NCBI GenBank assembly: GCA_028095005.1
Contig: CM051461.1
Span: forward strand, 174,289,144-174,353,143
Direction of reading: 5' to 3'
Length of the DNA stretch: 64,000 bases
Source: Rhynchospora pubera
Lineage: Eukaryota; Streptophyta; Magnoliopsida; Poales; Cyperaceae
Positions 44,801-58,313 of this stretch are shown here, piece after piece (positions within the stretch are counted from its first letter, which is position 1; every line of letters starts with the position of its first letter). The notes beneath the pieces were generated by a model. That model had not been told where the DNA came from and did not search any database. It saw only the letters and a program-made list of their open reading frames with translations. The position numbers and the translations under genes were made by a program.

Positions 44801-47800
44801 GTAATCTATATTTATGATCTTTATATAGTTTAGAATATGTTTATGAAGTCAATTATTAAGAAAGATTGGTTTATACATTGTAATTACTCACATAATGTGC
44901 AGATTTCATAAATTTTAAGTATATTTGAGCATTTTAAGTGATTTTGCATTCATATTAAGTCATTTGATCACAATAATATACTATTAAGCTCTTTATAAAG
45001 TCTAGAATATATTTGTGAGCTCAATTATTCAAAACGATTGGATTGTACATTCAAATTATTCACATAATATGCAGATTTTACAGATTCTGACTATATTTGA
45101 GCATTTCAAGCGCTTTTGCATTCATTTTAAGTCATTTGATCACAATAATGTATATTAAAGCTCTTTAAAGTCTAGAATATGTTTATGATATCTCTTATTC
45201 AAAACGATTGGATTATAAATTGTAATTATGCAAATAATGTTCAGATTTTAAAGATTTTGAGTATATTTGAGCATTTCAAGCGATTTTGCATTAACTTTAA
45301 GTCATTTGATCACAACAATCTATATTTAAGCTCTTTATATTGTGTATAATATGTTTATGAGCTCAATTATTCAAAACGGTTGGATTGTACATTGTAATTA
45401 TTCACATATTTTCCAGATTTTACAGATTCTAAGTATATTTGAGGATTTGAATCAATTTTGCATTCATTTTAAGTAATTTGATCACAACAATCTATATTTA
45501 TGCTCTTTATATAGTCTTGAATAAGTTCATGAGGTCAATTATTAAGTAATAATGGTTTATACATTGTAATTATTCACGTAATGTGCAGATTTGACAAATT
45601 CTTAGTATATTTGAGCATTTGAAGCGATTTTGCATTCATTTTAAGTCATTTGATTACAATAATCTATATTTATGCTCCTTATATAGTTCAATAATATATT
45701 TATGAACTCACTTATTCCAAACGATTGGATTATATAATGTAATTATTCACATAATATAAGTATTTTATAATTTCTGAGTATATTTGAGCATTTCAAAAGA
45801 TTTTGTATTCTTTTTATGTCATTTGACCACAGTAATCTATATTTATGATCTTTATATAGTTAAGAATATGTTTCTTAACTAAGTTATTCAAAATGATGGG
45901 ATTATAAAATGTAATTGCGCACATAATGTGCAGATTTTAAAGATTCTGAGTATATTTGAGCATTTGAAGCGATTTTACATTCATTTTAAGTCATTTCGTC
46001 AAAATAATCTATAATTATGCTCTTAATGTAGTCTAAATATGTTTATGAGCTCAATTATTCAAAACGATTGGATTATACATTGTAATATTTACATAATGTG
46101 CATATTATACAGATTCTAAGTTTATTTGAGCATGTCAATTAATTTTGCATTCATTTTAAGTTATGTGATGATAATATTCTATATTTAAGATCTTTATATA
46201 CTCTAGAATAGATTTATGAGCTCACATCAATACGATTTGATTATACATTGTAATTATTCACATAATGTGCAGATTTTACCGATTCTTAGTATATTTAAGC
46301 ATTTCAAGCAATTTTGCATTCATTTTAAATCATTTGATCACAATCATCTATATTTAAGATCTTTATATTGTCAAGTATATGTTTATGAACTCACTTATTC
46401 TAAACAATTGCATTATACATTGTAATTGCGCACATAATATGTAGATTTTAAAGATTCTGAGTATATTTGAGCATTTCAAGCGATTTTGCATTTATTTAAG
46501 TCATTTGATCACAATAATCTATAATTAAGCTCTTTATAGTGTCTAGAATATGTTTATGAGTTCAATTATTCAAAAGGATTGGATTGTACATTGTAATTAT
46601 TCACATAATGTGCAGCTTTTACAGATTCTGAGTATATTTGAGCATTTCAAGCGATTTTGCATTCATTTTAAGTCATTTGATCATAATAATGTATATTTAA
46701 GCTTTTTATATTGTCTAGAATATATTTATGATATCACTTATTCAAAACGATTGGATTATATATTGTAATTATGCAAATAATTTTCAGATTTTAAGGAATC
46801 TGAGTATATTTGAGCATTTCAAGCAGTTTTACATTAATTTTAAGTCCTTTGAACACAATAATCTATATTTAAGTATTTTATATTGTGTAGAATATTTTTA
46901 TTAGCTCAATTATTGAAAACGATTGGATTATACTCTGAAATTATTCACATATTGTGCAGATTTTACATATTCTGAGTATATTTGAACAATTGAAGAGATT
47001 TTGCATTCATTTTAAGTAATTTGGTCACAATAATCTATATTAATGCTCTTTATTTAGTCTAGAATATGTTTATGAGGTCAATAATTTCTAAAATGTTGGT
47101 TTATACATTGTAATTATTCACATAATGTGCAGATTTGACAAATTCTAAGTATATCTGAGCATTTTAAGCAATTTTGCATTCATTTTAAATCATTTGATCA
47201 CAATAATCTATATTTAAGCTCTTTATATAGTTTAGAATATGTTTATGAACTCACTTATTCCAAACGATTGGATTATACATTATAATTATTCACATAATAT
47301 ACGGATTTTACAATTTCTTAGTATATTTGAGTATTTCAAACGGTTTTGTATTCATTTTAAGTCATTTGACCACAGTAATCTATATTTATGATCTTTATAT
47401 ACTATATAGTTTAGAGTATTTTCTGAAATATAAGTTATTAAAACGATTAGATTATACATTTTAAAGATTCCGAGTATATTGGAGCATTTCAAGTGATTTG
47501 CATTCATTTTAATTTATTTGATCACAATAATCTATATCTATGCTCTTTATATTGTCTAAAATATGTTTATGAGCTCAATTATTCAGAAAATGTGGATTAT
47601 ACATTGTAATTATTCACATATTGTGAAGATTTTACAGATTTTGAGTATATTTGAGCATTTAAAGCGATTTTACATTCATTTTTATTCATTTGATCACAAC
47701 AATCTATATTTATGCTCTTTATATAGTCTAGAATATGTTTATGACGTCAATTATTAAAAAAAGATTTTTTATACATTGTAATTATTTACATATTGTGCAG

Positions 47801-48418
47801 ATTTGACGAATTCTAAGTATATTTGAGCATTTTAAGTGATTTTGTATTTATTTTAAGTCATTTGATAACAATAATGTATATTTAATCTCTTTATATAATT
47901 TAAAATATTTTTATGAACTCACTTATTCCAAACGATTGGATTAAATAATATAATTATTCGCATAATATATGGATTTTACATTTCTGAGTATATTTGAGCA
48001 TTTCAAAAGATTTTGTATTCATTTTAAGTTATTTGACAACAGTAATTTATATTTATGATATTTATTGTTTAGAATATATTTCTGAACTAAGTTATCCAAA
48101 ACGATTGGATTATACGTTGTAATTACGCACATAATGTGCAGATTTTAAATATTCTGAGTATGTTGGAGCATTTCAAGTGATTTTGCATTATTTTAAGTTA
48201 TTTGATCACAATAATCTAAATTTAAACTCTTTATATAGTCTAAAATATGTTTATGAGCTCAATTATTCAAAACGATTGGATTATACATTGTAATTATTCA
48301 CATAATGTGCATATTATACAGATTCTAAGTTTATTTGAGCATTTCAATTGATTTTGCATTCATTTTAAGTATGTGATGACAATATTCTATATTTATGCTC
48401 TTTATATAGTCTAGAATA

Positions 48419-48807
48419 TGACACCGATCAAGATACCGACTAATTATCTGAGTCACATCATCCAATCAAAGGAGCAGTCAAAAGTTATTAATAAGTTAGT
48501 TGGGAGTTATTTTGAGTTTTATTAAGTCAAAAGTGAGTTAATAATCTGTTATGATAATTTTTGCTATCTTTGTGGTCTTCTAAGAGTTTATTTAATGTGT
48601 TTTGGTATTAAAAAAAGTGGTTGAGATATTATATTAATGTGTAGTGGGTTTTCAATGTAGTAGAATGCTATATAAGCTGAATATCATGATGTAATAAGGA
48701 GATTATTGAATTATTACGAATTTTGCTTGTGAGTTGAGTTTATCTCCTCTAGTGATGTATCGTTAAACTTGCTGGTTTCTCTAAGTCTCCCGATCCGAAC
48801 GGCGTCA
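48419..48807. mobile_element. Solo LTR in the satellite
   Basis: 389 bp starting TGACACCGATC and ending GAACGGCGTCA (inverted ends TGACRCCG), flanked by the 5-bp duplication GAATA (48414-48418, 48808-48812), which is itself satellite sequence. It contains a TATA-like GCTATATAAGCTG (48669-48681). No second LTR or internal part remains, so the rest was lost by recombination between LTRs. Confidence 0.88.
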
Positions 48808-51800
48808 GAATATGTTTATGAGCTCACATATTCAATACGATTGGATTATACATTGTAATTATTCACATAATATGCAGATTTTACAGATTCTGTGTATATT
48901 TAAGCATTTCAAGCGATTTTGCATTCACTTTAAGTCATTTGATGGCAATAATCTATATTTATGCTCTTTATAAAGTCTAGAATATGTTTATAAACTCACT
49001 TTTTCATAAGAATTTGGATTATATATTGTAATTTATTACATAATGTGCAGATTTTAAAGATTTTGAGAATATTTGAGGATTTCAAGCTAGTCTACATTCG
49101 TTTTAAGTGATTTAATCACAATAATATATATTTAAGCTCTTTATTTTATCTAGAATATGTTTATGATATAACTTATTCAAAATGGATTATACATTGTAAT
49201 TATGCACATAATGTGCAGATTTGAATGATTCTGAGTAAATTTGACCATTTCAAGCGATTTTGCATTCATTTTAATTCATTTGATCTCAATAATTTATAAT
49301 TAAGCTCTTTATATAGTCTCAAATATATTTATGAACTCACTTATTTAAAAAGATTGGATTATACATTGTAATTATTCACATAATATGCATATTTTATAGA
49401 TTCTAATTATATTTGAGCATTTTAAGCGATTTGTATTCATTTTAAGTCATTTAATCACAACAATCAATATTAAACTTCTTTATATTGTTTAGAATTTGTT
49501 TGTGAACTCACTTATTGAAAACGATTGGATTATAAATTGTAATTATTCACATAATGTATGGATTTTACAGATTCTGAGTATATTTGAGCATTTCAAGCGA
49601 CTTTTACATTCATTTTAAATCATTTGACCACAGTAATCTTTATTTATGCTCTTTATATAGTTTAGAATATGTTTCTGAACTAAGTTATTCCAAACAATTG
49701 GATTAGACATTCTAATAATGCACATAATGTGTAGATTTTAAAGATTCTGAGTATATTGGAGCATTTCAAGCGATTTTGCATTCATTTTAAATTATTTGAT
49801 CACAACAATCTATATTTAAGCTCTTTATATAGTCTAGAATATGTTTATGAGCTCAATTATTCAAAACGATTAGATTATACATTGTAATTATTTACATTAT
49901 GTTCATATTTTACATATTCTAAATTTATTTGAGCATTTCAATCGATTTGGCATTCATTTTAAGTTATTTGATGACAATAATCTACATTTAAACTCTATAT
50001 ATAGTCTAGAATATGTTTATGAGCACATATATTCAAAACTATTGGATCATACATTGTAATTATTCACATAATGTGCAGATTTTACAGATTCTGAGTATAT
50101 TTAAGTATTTCAAGCGATTTTGCATTGATTTTATGTCATCTAATGACAATAATCTATATTTATACTCTTTATATAATCTATAATATATTTATGAACACAT
50201 TTATTTAAAACGATAAGAATATACATTCTAATTCTTCACATAATGTGCATATTTTACAGATTCAAGTATATTTGAGCATTTCAGGCGATTTTGCATTATT
50301 TTAAGTTATGTGATCACAATAATCTATATTTATGTTCTTTATATAGTCTAGAATATGTTTATGAGGCCAATTACTCAAAAAGATTGCTTTATACTTTGTA
50401 ATTATTCACAAAATGTGTATATTTTACAGATTGTAAATTTTTTTGAGTATTTCAATCGATTTTACATTCATTTTAAGTTATTTGATGACAAAAATCTACA
50501 TTTAAACTTTTTATATAGTCTAGAATATGTTTATGAGCTCACATATTCAAAATGATTGGATTATACATTGTAATTATTCACATAATGTGCATATTTTACA
50601 GATTCTGAGTATATTTAAACTCTTTACATAGTCTAGAAATTGTTTATGAACACACTAATTTGAAACGATTGAATTATTCATTGTAATTACTCATATAATA
50701 TGCATATTTTATAGATTCTTTGTATATTTAGGTATTTCAAGCAATTTTGCATTTATTTGAATTCATTTGATCACAATAATCTGTATATATGTTTATGAAC
50801 TCACGTATTTATAATGATTGGATTATACATTGTAATACACCAAAAATATCAAGATTTTAAAGATTTTGGGTATATTTAAGCATTACAAGCTATTTTGCAT
50901 TCATTTTTAGTGTTTTGATCATGTTAATCTATATTTAAGATCTTTATATAGTGTAGAATGTGTTTATGAGCTAAATTATTCAGAATAATTTGATTATACA
51001 TTGTAATAATTCACATAGTTTACATATTTTACAGATTCTGAGTGTATTTGAGCATTTGAAGCGACTTTGCATTCATTTTAAATAATTAGATCACAATCAT
51101 CTATATTTAAAATTTCTATACAGTAGAGAATATATTTATGAACTCACTTATTCAAAATGATTGCATTATACATTATAATAACAAATATAATGTGTAAATT
51201 TTAATGATTCGGAGTATATTTGAGCATTTCAAGTGATTTTGCATTCATTTTTAAGTCATTTGATCACAATAATCTATATATATGCAATTTTTATAGTCGG
51301 GAATATATTTATGTGGTCAATTAATCAAAAAGATTGGTTTATACATTGTAATTATACACATAATATACAGATTTTGCAGATTCTGAGTATATTTTAGCAT
51401 TTCAAGCAATTTTACATTCATTTTAAGTCATTTGATCACAATAATGTATATTTAAGCTCTTTATATAGTCTAGAATGTGTTTATAGGCTCACTTATTCAA
51501 AACGATTGGATTAGACATTATAATTATTCACATAATTTGCATATTTTACAGATTCTGAGTATAATTGAGCATTTCAAGCCATTTTGTATTCATTTTAAGT
51601 GTTTTGATCACATTAATCTATATTTAAGCTCTTTATATAGTCTAGAATATGTTTGTGATATCACTTATTCAAAACAATTGGATTATTCATTGTAATTATG
51701 CACATAATTTTCAGATTTTAAAGATTCTGAGTATATTTGAGCATTTCAAGCGATTTTGCATTAATTTTAAGTCCTTTGATCACAATAATCTATATTTAAG

Positions 51801-52724
51801 CATTTTATATTATGTATAATATGTTTATTAGCTCAATTATTCAAAACGATTGGATTATACATGTAATTATTCACATATTGTGCAGATTTTACAGATTCTG
51901 AGTATATTTGAACATTTGAAGAGATTTTGCATTCTTTAAGTCATTTGGTAACAATAATCAATATTTATGCTCTTTATTTTGTCTAGAATATGTTTATGAG
52001 TTCAATTATTCAAAACGATTGGATTGTACATTGTAATTATTCACATAATATGCAGCTTTTACATATTCTGAGTATATTTGAGCATTTCAAGCGATTTGGC
52101 ATTTATTTTAAGTCATTTGATCACAATAATGTATATTTAAGCTTTTTATATTGTCTAGAATATGTTTATGGTATCACTTATTCAAAACGCTTGGATTATA
52201 TATTGTAATTATGCAAATAATTTTCAGATTTTAATGATTCTGAGTATATTTGATCATTTCAAGCGATTTTGCACTAATTTTAAGTCCTTTGATCACAATA
52301 ATCAATATTTAAGTATTTTATATTGTGTAGAATATGTTTATTAGCTCAATTATTCAAAACAATTGGATTATACATTGTAATTATTCACATATTTTGCAGA
52401 TTTTACAGATTCTGAGTATATTTGAACATTTGAATAGATTTTGCATTCATTTTAAGTCATCTGATCATAATAGCATATATTTAAGCTCTTTATATAGTCT
52501 CGAATATGTTTATGAACTCACTTATTTATAAAAATTAGATTATACGTTGTAATTATGCACATAATGTATAGATTTTACAGATTCTTAGTATATTTGAGCA
52601 TTTCAAGTGATTTTGCATTAATTTTAAGTCATTTGATCACAATAATGTATATTTAAGCTTTTTATATTGTCTATAATATATTTATGATATCACTTATTCA
52701 AAACGATTGGATTATATATTGATG

Positions 52725-52812
52725 ATGGCATAAATCTAATTTGTAATCTAACAATGGCATATCTCTAATTAGCTAATTTTTACAGTGGCATAAAATCAAT
52801 TAGTCCCAATAT
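52725..52812. mobile_element. Fragment of the TGGCATAAA-type element in the satellite
   Basis: A short non-satellite block (GATGGCATAAATCTAATTTG, then CAGTGGCATAAAATCAATTA) matches the element flanking the Copia insertion at 24526-30017. Ends and duplication cannot be read. Confidence 0.6.
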
Positions 52813-53481
52813 CTATATATTATCTAGAATATATTTATGATCTCAATTTTTTAAAACGATAAGATTATACATTGTAATTATTCACATAATGTGTTGATTT
52901 TAATGATTTTGAGTAAATTTGAGTACTTCAAGCTATTTTGCATTCATTTTAAGTCATTTGATCACAATAAGCTATATTTATACTTTTTATATAGTTTAGA
53001 ATATCCCCATGAATTTATTTATTCAAAACGATCGGATTATACATTGTAATTATTCACATAATATGCATATGTTACTGATTCCAAGTATATTTGATCATTT
53101 TAAGAGATTTTGCAATCATTTTAAGTCATTTTTTTCACAATAATCAATATTTAACCTCTTTATTTTGTCTAAAATATGTTTATAATATAATTTATTCAAA
53201 ACAATTGGATTATACATTGTAATTATGCACACTATGTGCAGATTTGAAAGATTCTGAGTATATTTGAGCATTTCAATCGATTTTGCATTAATTTCAATTT
53301 ATTTGATCACAATAATCTATAATCTAGAATATATTTATGAACTCATTTTTTTTAAAACGATAAGATTATACATTCTAATTCGTCACATAATGTGCAGATT
53401 TTACAGATTCAGAGTATATTTGAGCATTTCAACTGATTTTGTATTCATTTTAAGTGATTTGATCACAATAATACATATTTA

Positions 53482-53847
53482 GAGAAAGTTTAATATGCAC
53501 CATAGTGCATAGGGCATTCCCTGCACCGCGGACTTTTTCGGGGGTATTTTTGTAAATTGAAAAATTTAATTTAATCAATCTAATCTACATATTAAAATAT
53601 CATAACAAACCAAAATTTACATTTTTTTAAAACATACCATTTTTAGAATGTTATATTATTTTTAACATTCCAAAAATGACATGTTAAAAAAAAATCGAAA
53701 AAAATTTGTAAAATTTGGTTTGTTATGAGATTGCAATATGTAGATTAGATTGGTTAAATTAGATTTGTCAATTTACAAAATATATACCCGAAAAAGTCCG
53801 CAATGCACATAATGCCCTCTGCACTATAGTGCATATTAAACTTTCTC
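53482..53847. mobile_element. Mutator-like MITE with long inverted repeats in the satellite
   Basis: 366 bp. It begins GAGAAAGTTTAATATGCAC and ends GTGCATATTAAACTTTCTC, and the whole element folds as a long imperfect hairpin (the ends, then GCACATAATG/GACTTTTTCGG regions). The 10-bp TACATATTTA flanks it (53472-53481, 53848-53857). A 9-11 bp duplication with long TIRs is characteristic of Mutator-like elements. No coding capacity. Confidence 0.85.
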
Positions 53848-54865
53848 TACATATTTAAACCCTTTATTTTGTCAAGAATATGTTTATGATATACCTTACT
53901 CAAAACGATTTGATTATAAATTGTAATTATGCACATAATGTGCAGATTTGAAAGACTATGAGTATATTTGAGCATTTCAAGCGATTTTTTATCACAATAA
54001 GCTATATTTATGCTTTTTATATAGTTTAGAATATGTTTATGAACTCAATATTCAAAACAATTAGATTATTCATTATATTTATTCACATAATGTGCGGATT
54101 TTACAGATTATGAGTATATTTGAGCATTTGAAGTGATTTTGCTTTCAGTTTAAGTCATTTGATCAAATTAATCTATATTTAAGCTCTTTATATAGTCTCG
54201 AATATATTTTTGTACTCAGTTATTCAAAAAATTGGATTATACATTGTAATTATGCACAAAATGTGCAGATTATACAGATTCTGAGTATATTTGAGCATTT
54301 CAAGTGATTTTGCATTAATTTTAAGTCATTTGATCACAATAATGTATATTTAAGCTGTTTATATTGTCTAGAATATATTTATAATCTTAATTATTCAAAA
54401 CGATTGGATTATACATTGTAATTATTCACATAATGTGCATATTTTACAGATTCTGAGTATATTTGAGCATTTCAAGCAATTTTGTATACATTTTAATTCA
54501 TTTGATCACAAATAATCTATATTTAAGCTCTTTATTTCGTCTAGAATATGTTTATGAGGCCAATTATTCATAACGATTGGATTATACATTGTAATTATTC
54601 ACATAATAGGCATATTTTACAGATTCTAATTATATTTGAGCATTTTAAGCGATTTTGCATTCATTTTAAGTCATTTGATTACAACAATCAATATTAACTT
54701 CTTTATATTGTTTAGAATTTGTTTGTGAACTCACTCATTGAAAACGATTGGATTATAAATTGTAATTATTCACATAATGTATGGATTTTACAGATTCTGA
54801 GTATATTTGAGCATTTCATGCGATTTTTACATTCATTTTAAGTCATTTGACCACAGTAATCTATA

Positions 54866-54930
54866 TTTATGCTCTTTATATAGTAAACTATATAAAGAGC
54901 ATAAATATTATATTGATTTTTCCATCAATA
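54866..54930. repeat. Small inverted segment of satellite
   Basis: TTTATGCTCTTTATATAGT is followed at once by its reverse complement ACTATATAAAGAGCATAAA, then a short unrelated stretch, then the forward phrase again. A piece of monomer was inverted in place, giving a hairpin. Confidence 0.8.
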
Positions 54931-56853
54931 TTTATGCTCTTTATATTTGAATATGTTTCTGAACTAAGTTATTCAAAACAATTGTATTATACATTGTAAT
55001 TATGCACATAATATGTAGATTTTAAAGATTCTGAGTATATTGGAGAATTTCAAGCGATTTTGCATTCATTTTAAGTTATTTGACCACAATAATATATATT
55101 TAAACTTTTTATATAGTTTAGAACATGTTTATGAGCTCAATTATTCAAAACGATTAGATTATACTTTGTAATTATTTACATAATGTTTATATTTTACATA
55201 TTCTAAATTTATTTGAGCATTTCAATCGATTTTGCATTCATTTTCAGTTATTTGATGACAATAATCTACATTTAAACTTTTTATATAGTCTAGAATATGT
55301 TTATGAGCGCACATATTCAAAACTATTTGATTATACATTGTAATTATTCACATAATGTGCAGATTTTACAGATTCTGAGTATATTTAAGAATTTCAAGCG
55401 ATTTTGCATTGATTTTAAGTTATCTGATGACAATAATCTATATTTATACTCTTTATATAGTTTAGAATATATTTACGAACTCACATATTCAAAATTATTG
55501 GATTATACATAATAATTATTCATATAATTTGCATATTTTACAGATTCAAGTATATTTGAGCATTTCAGGCGATTTTGCATTATTTTAAGTTATGTGATCA
55601 CGATAATCTATATTTATGCTCTTTATATAGTCTAGAATATGTTTATGAGGCCAATTATTCAAAAAAGATATAGTAAAAAATATTTATGATTTCACTTATT
55701 AAAAAAGATTGCATTATACATTATAATTACGAATATAATGTGTAAATTTTAAAGATTCGGAGTATATTTGAGCATTTCAAGCGATTTTGCATTCATTTTC
55801 AAGTCATTTGATCACAATAATCTATATATATGCTATTTTTATAGTCTAGAATATGTTTATATTGTCAATTAATCAAAAAGATTGGTTTATACATTGTAAT
55901 TATACAAATAATATACAGATTTTGCAGATTATGAGTATATTTGAAAATTTCAAGCGATTTTACATTCATTTTAAGTCATTTGATCACAATAATGTATATT
56001 TAAGCTCTTTATATAGTCTAGAATATTTTTATAAGCTTTGATCACATTAATCTATATTTAAGCTCTTTATATAGTCTAAAATATGTTTGTGATATCACTT
56101 ATTCAAAACAATTGGATTATACATTGTAATTATGCACATAATGTGCAGATTTCAAGCGATTTTTGCATTAAATTTAAGAAATTTATTCACAATAATTTAT
56201 ACTTAAGCTTTTAACATAGTCTAGAATTATGTTTATGAACTCACTTATTCAAAATGATCGGATTATATATTGTAATTACTCACATAATTTGCAGATTTTA
56301 TAGATTCTGAGTATATTTGAGCATTTCAAGCGATTTTGTATTAATTTTAAGTTATTTGATGACAATAATCTATATTTAAGCTCTTTATATAGTTTAGAAT
56401 ATGTTCATTAACTCACTTATTCAAAACAATTGGATTATACGTTGTAATTACGAACCTAATATGTAGATTTTAAAGATTCTGAGTATATCTGAGAATTTCA
56501 AGAGATTTTGCATTCATTTTAAGTCACTTGATCACAATAATCTATATTTAACCTCTTTATATAGTCTAGAATATGTTTATGAACTCACTTTTCAAAACAA
56601 TTGGATTATGCTTTTTAATTACGCACATGATGTGGATATTTTATAGGTTCTTAGTATATTTGAACATTTCATACAATTTTGCATTCATTTTAAATTATTT
56701 GATCACAATAATCTATATTTAACCTTTTTATATAGTCTAGAATATGTTTATGAGCTTAATTATTCAAAATGATTGGATTATACATTGTAATTATTCACAT
56801 AATGTGCAGATTTTACAAATTATGAGTATATTTGAGCATTTCAAGCGATTTTG

Positions 56854-57262
56854 TAATACCGGTGTCATTGAAACCAGTGACTATCTCTTCTTACAATGTC
56901 AGTATGCAACCTTAGTGTGGTATTTGGTGCAAATCTGTTTCAATCTCCTTCTCCTCAATTTCAATGATGATACTAGTGAATTATGGCTCTCTCAAAGACA
57001 TCCTAGTTTGAAGTTGTGGGACACCATCTAAGTCGTCACGACTTGAAACGTCCGCAAAGCACACAATAGACGTGTCTTCTCGAATTGCCTCACCCCGCCA
57101 AATTTTTTAATCATCGAAATTTTGGCAAATGTAGACTCTTGGAAAAAGCATGCGTAATTGTTTTTTAAGCTTCTTTTTCTTTTCTAAATGTGTAGGGGTT
57201 AGTCTTAGTTTTTATTTCTTTTTTATTTTTCTTCTCTGTTGTAAATATATTTTTTATTAATA
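56854..57262 (+). pseudogene. LINE relic: zf-RVT end of a reverse transcriptase ORF
   Basis: Directly after the last satellite monomer the frame reads GVIETSDYLFLQCQYATLVW, the zf-RVT pattern at the end of plant L1-type ORF2, followed by WLSQRHPSLKLWDTI and, after stops, RKAHNRRVF. Stops in frame at 57029 and later make it dead. The following T-rich 3' sequence is typical of a non-LTR tail. Everything upstream of the zf-RVT part is missing, as expected for 5'-truncated insertion. Confidence 0.75.
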
Positions 57263-58146
57263 AAATTTGTTGATATGGTATTTTGCCGTCTGTGCCTAAA
57301 AACAAATTAATAATGCTGGTAAATGTCACAGTTTTTTTTTTAAAATTTATCTGTCGATATTATATAGTTAAAAATGCGAAAGCTAGGCCCTGCTCCACCA
57401 ATGAAATGGCCTAAAGGACATTAGATTAGGGGAGGTGAGAAGTGGGAGATCGAGACTGCCTGAACGAGTTAATCTGCTCCCAAAAAAGGTAAACTTGAAT
57501 AAGAGGGAATGAGATAAGGAAACGGCTGGGATCCCTAGTAGTAGTTGGTTAGTAATGTGGTTTTCTTTGGTTGGAGTTTTTCTTTTCCTTTTTGTTTTTA
57601 TTTTCTAATTAGTTATTTGTATTTTTAGAAGTATCTGAGGGATCTTAGTTTAGTGAAGGGGTACCGTTTTGATTTTCTTTTTAGGGATTACTAGAGACTG
57701 TTGTATTTGTTTTTATGGATTAATGCTTAGCCCATGGGCAATTGTCAAAAAAAAAAAAGAAAAAAAGATGAGGTAACGCTACAAACATTGAAGAGTTGTA
57801 ATCCCCAAAATCGGATGAGCTCTGACCTCCGCACCCTCAAGCTCTGCTCCAGAAAGGGATAGAGGAGGGAAATGGAGAGAAGGTAAACTGACCAAATCCT
57901 GCCCAGGGGTGTTAACCTGCTCCCAATCAATAAAATTTCAAAGGAAATAGAGATGAACCTAGGAAAACCTAGAGAAACCTAATGTAAAACAAAGAAGAAA
58001 ATGGAAATTTCATTTACCCCCGAATTTGGGGTGTATCTCATTGTCTTTGTTTTCTTTTTCTTTGCCTTTTCCGTCAAATTCTGGAGCATAGCCTTAATCG
58101 TTCCTCCCCTGCTCTCCCTCCGTCATTTGTTTTTTGGAGCACAGCC
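57263..58146. other. Intergenic DNA with possible retroposed tail
   Basis: A stretch ending in an A-run at about 57748-57769 (after GCCCATGGGCAATTGTC) resembles the 3' end of a retroposed element, but no body can be identified. A short palindrome CCCCGAATTTGGGG lies at 58018-58031. No gene. Confidence 0.4.
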
Positions 58147-58149
58147 TAA

Positions 58150-58313
58150 GGAAGCGTTTGGATCGTTGGATGAAAGAAGAAGAAGAAGAAGAAGAAAGAA
58201 GAAGAAGAAGAAGAGAAAAAATTATAAATAATTCAAACTCTTCACAAAGTTACACACTTCCCAATACTTCTTCCCACTTCTTCCCTTCTTCCCACACCTA
58301 TCCAAACGCACCC
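58150..58313. mobile_element. PIF/Harbinger-like MITE, copy 2
   Basis: 164 bp with ends GGAAGCGTTTGGAT and ATCCAAACGCACCC, flanked by TAA (58147-58149, 58314-58316), the preferred PIF/Harbinger target. The interior contains a GAA-repeat tract and the shared AAGTTACACACTTC phrase. Confidence 0.85.

Larger units (their letters stand above)
41881..56853. repeat. AT-rich satellite array, about 172-bp monomer
   Basis: About 15 kb in head-to-tail copies, roughly 85 monomers. The consensus contains GTCTAGAATATGTTTATGAG, TTCAAAACGATTGGATTATA, CACATAATGTGCAGATTTTA, GAGTATATTTGAGCATTTCA, AGCGATTTTGCATTCATTTT, AGTCATTTGATCACAATAAT and AAGCTCTTTATATA. Copies differ from each other by roughly 10-25% by eye, with small indels, so this is not a freshly homogenised array. 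Many monomers have an open frame of 60-72 codons with related peptides, which follows from the repeat and is not coding. Monomer length is in the range of plant centromeric satellites, but array size and divergence do not by themselves prove that. Insertions lie at 48419-48807, 52725-52812 and 53482-53847. Confidence 0.96.

Noticed and set aside
41881..56853. Recurring 60-72 codon open frames in the satellite with similar peptides
   Set aside because: They come from the same monomer read in the same frame; the frame changes with each 172-bp unit, there are no gene signals, and divergence is not codon-biased.
41881..56853. Regular repeats considered as CRISPR
   Set aside because: Units are contiguous 172-bp monomers with no unique spacers, and the DNA is plant nuclear.
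41881..56853. Calling the satellite an active centromere
   Set aside because: The array is short and its monomers diverged, and no CENH3 data can be seen from sequence.
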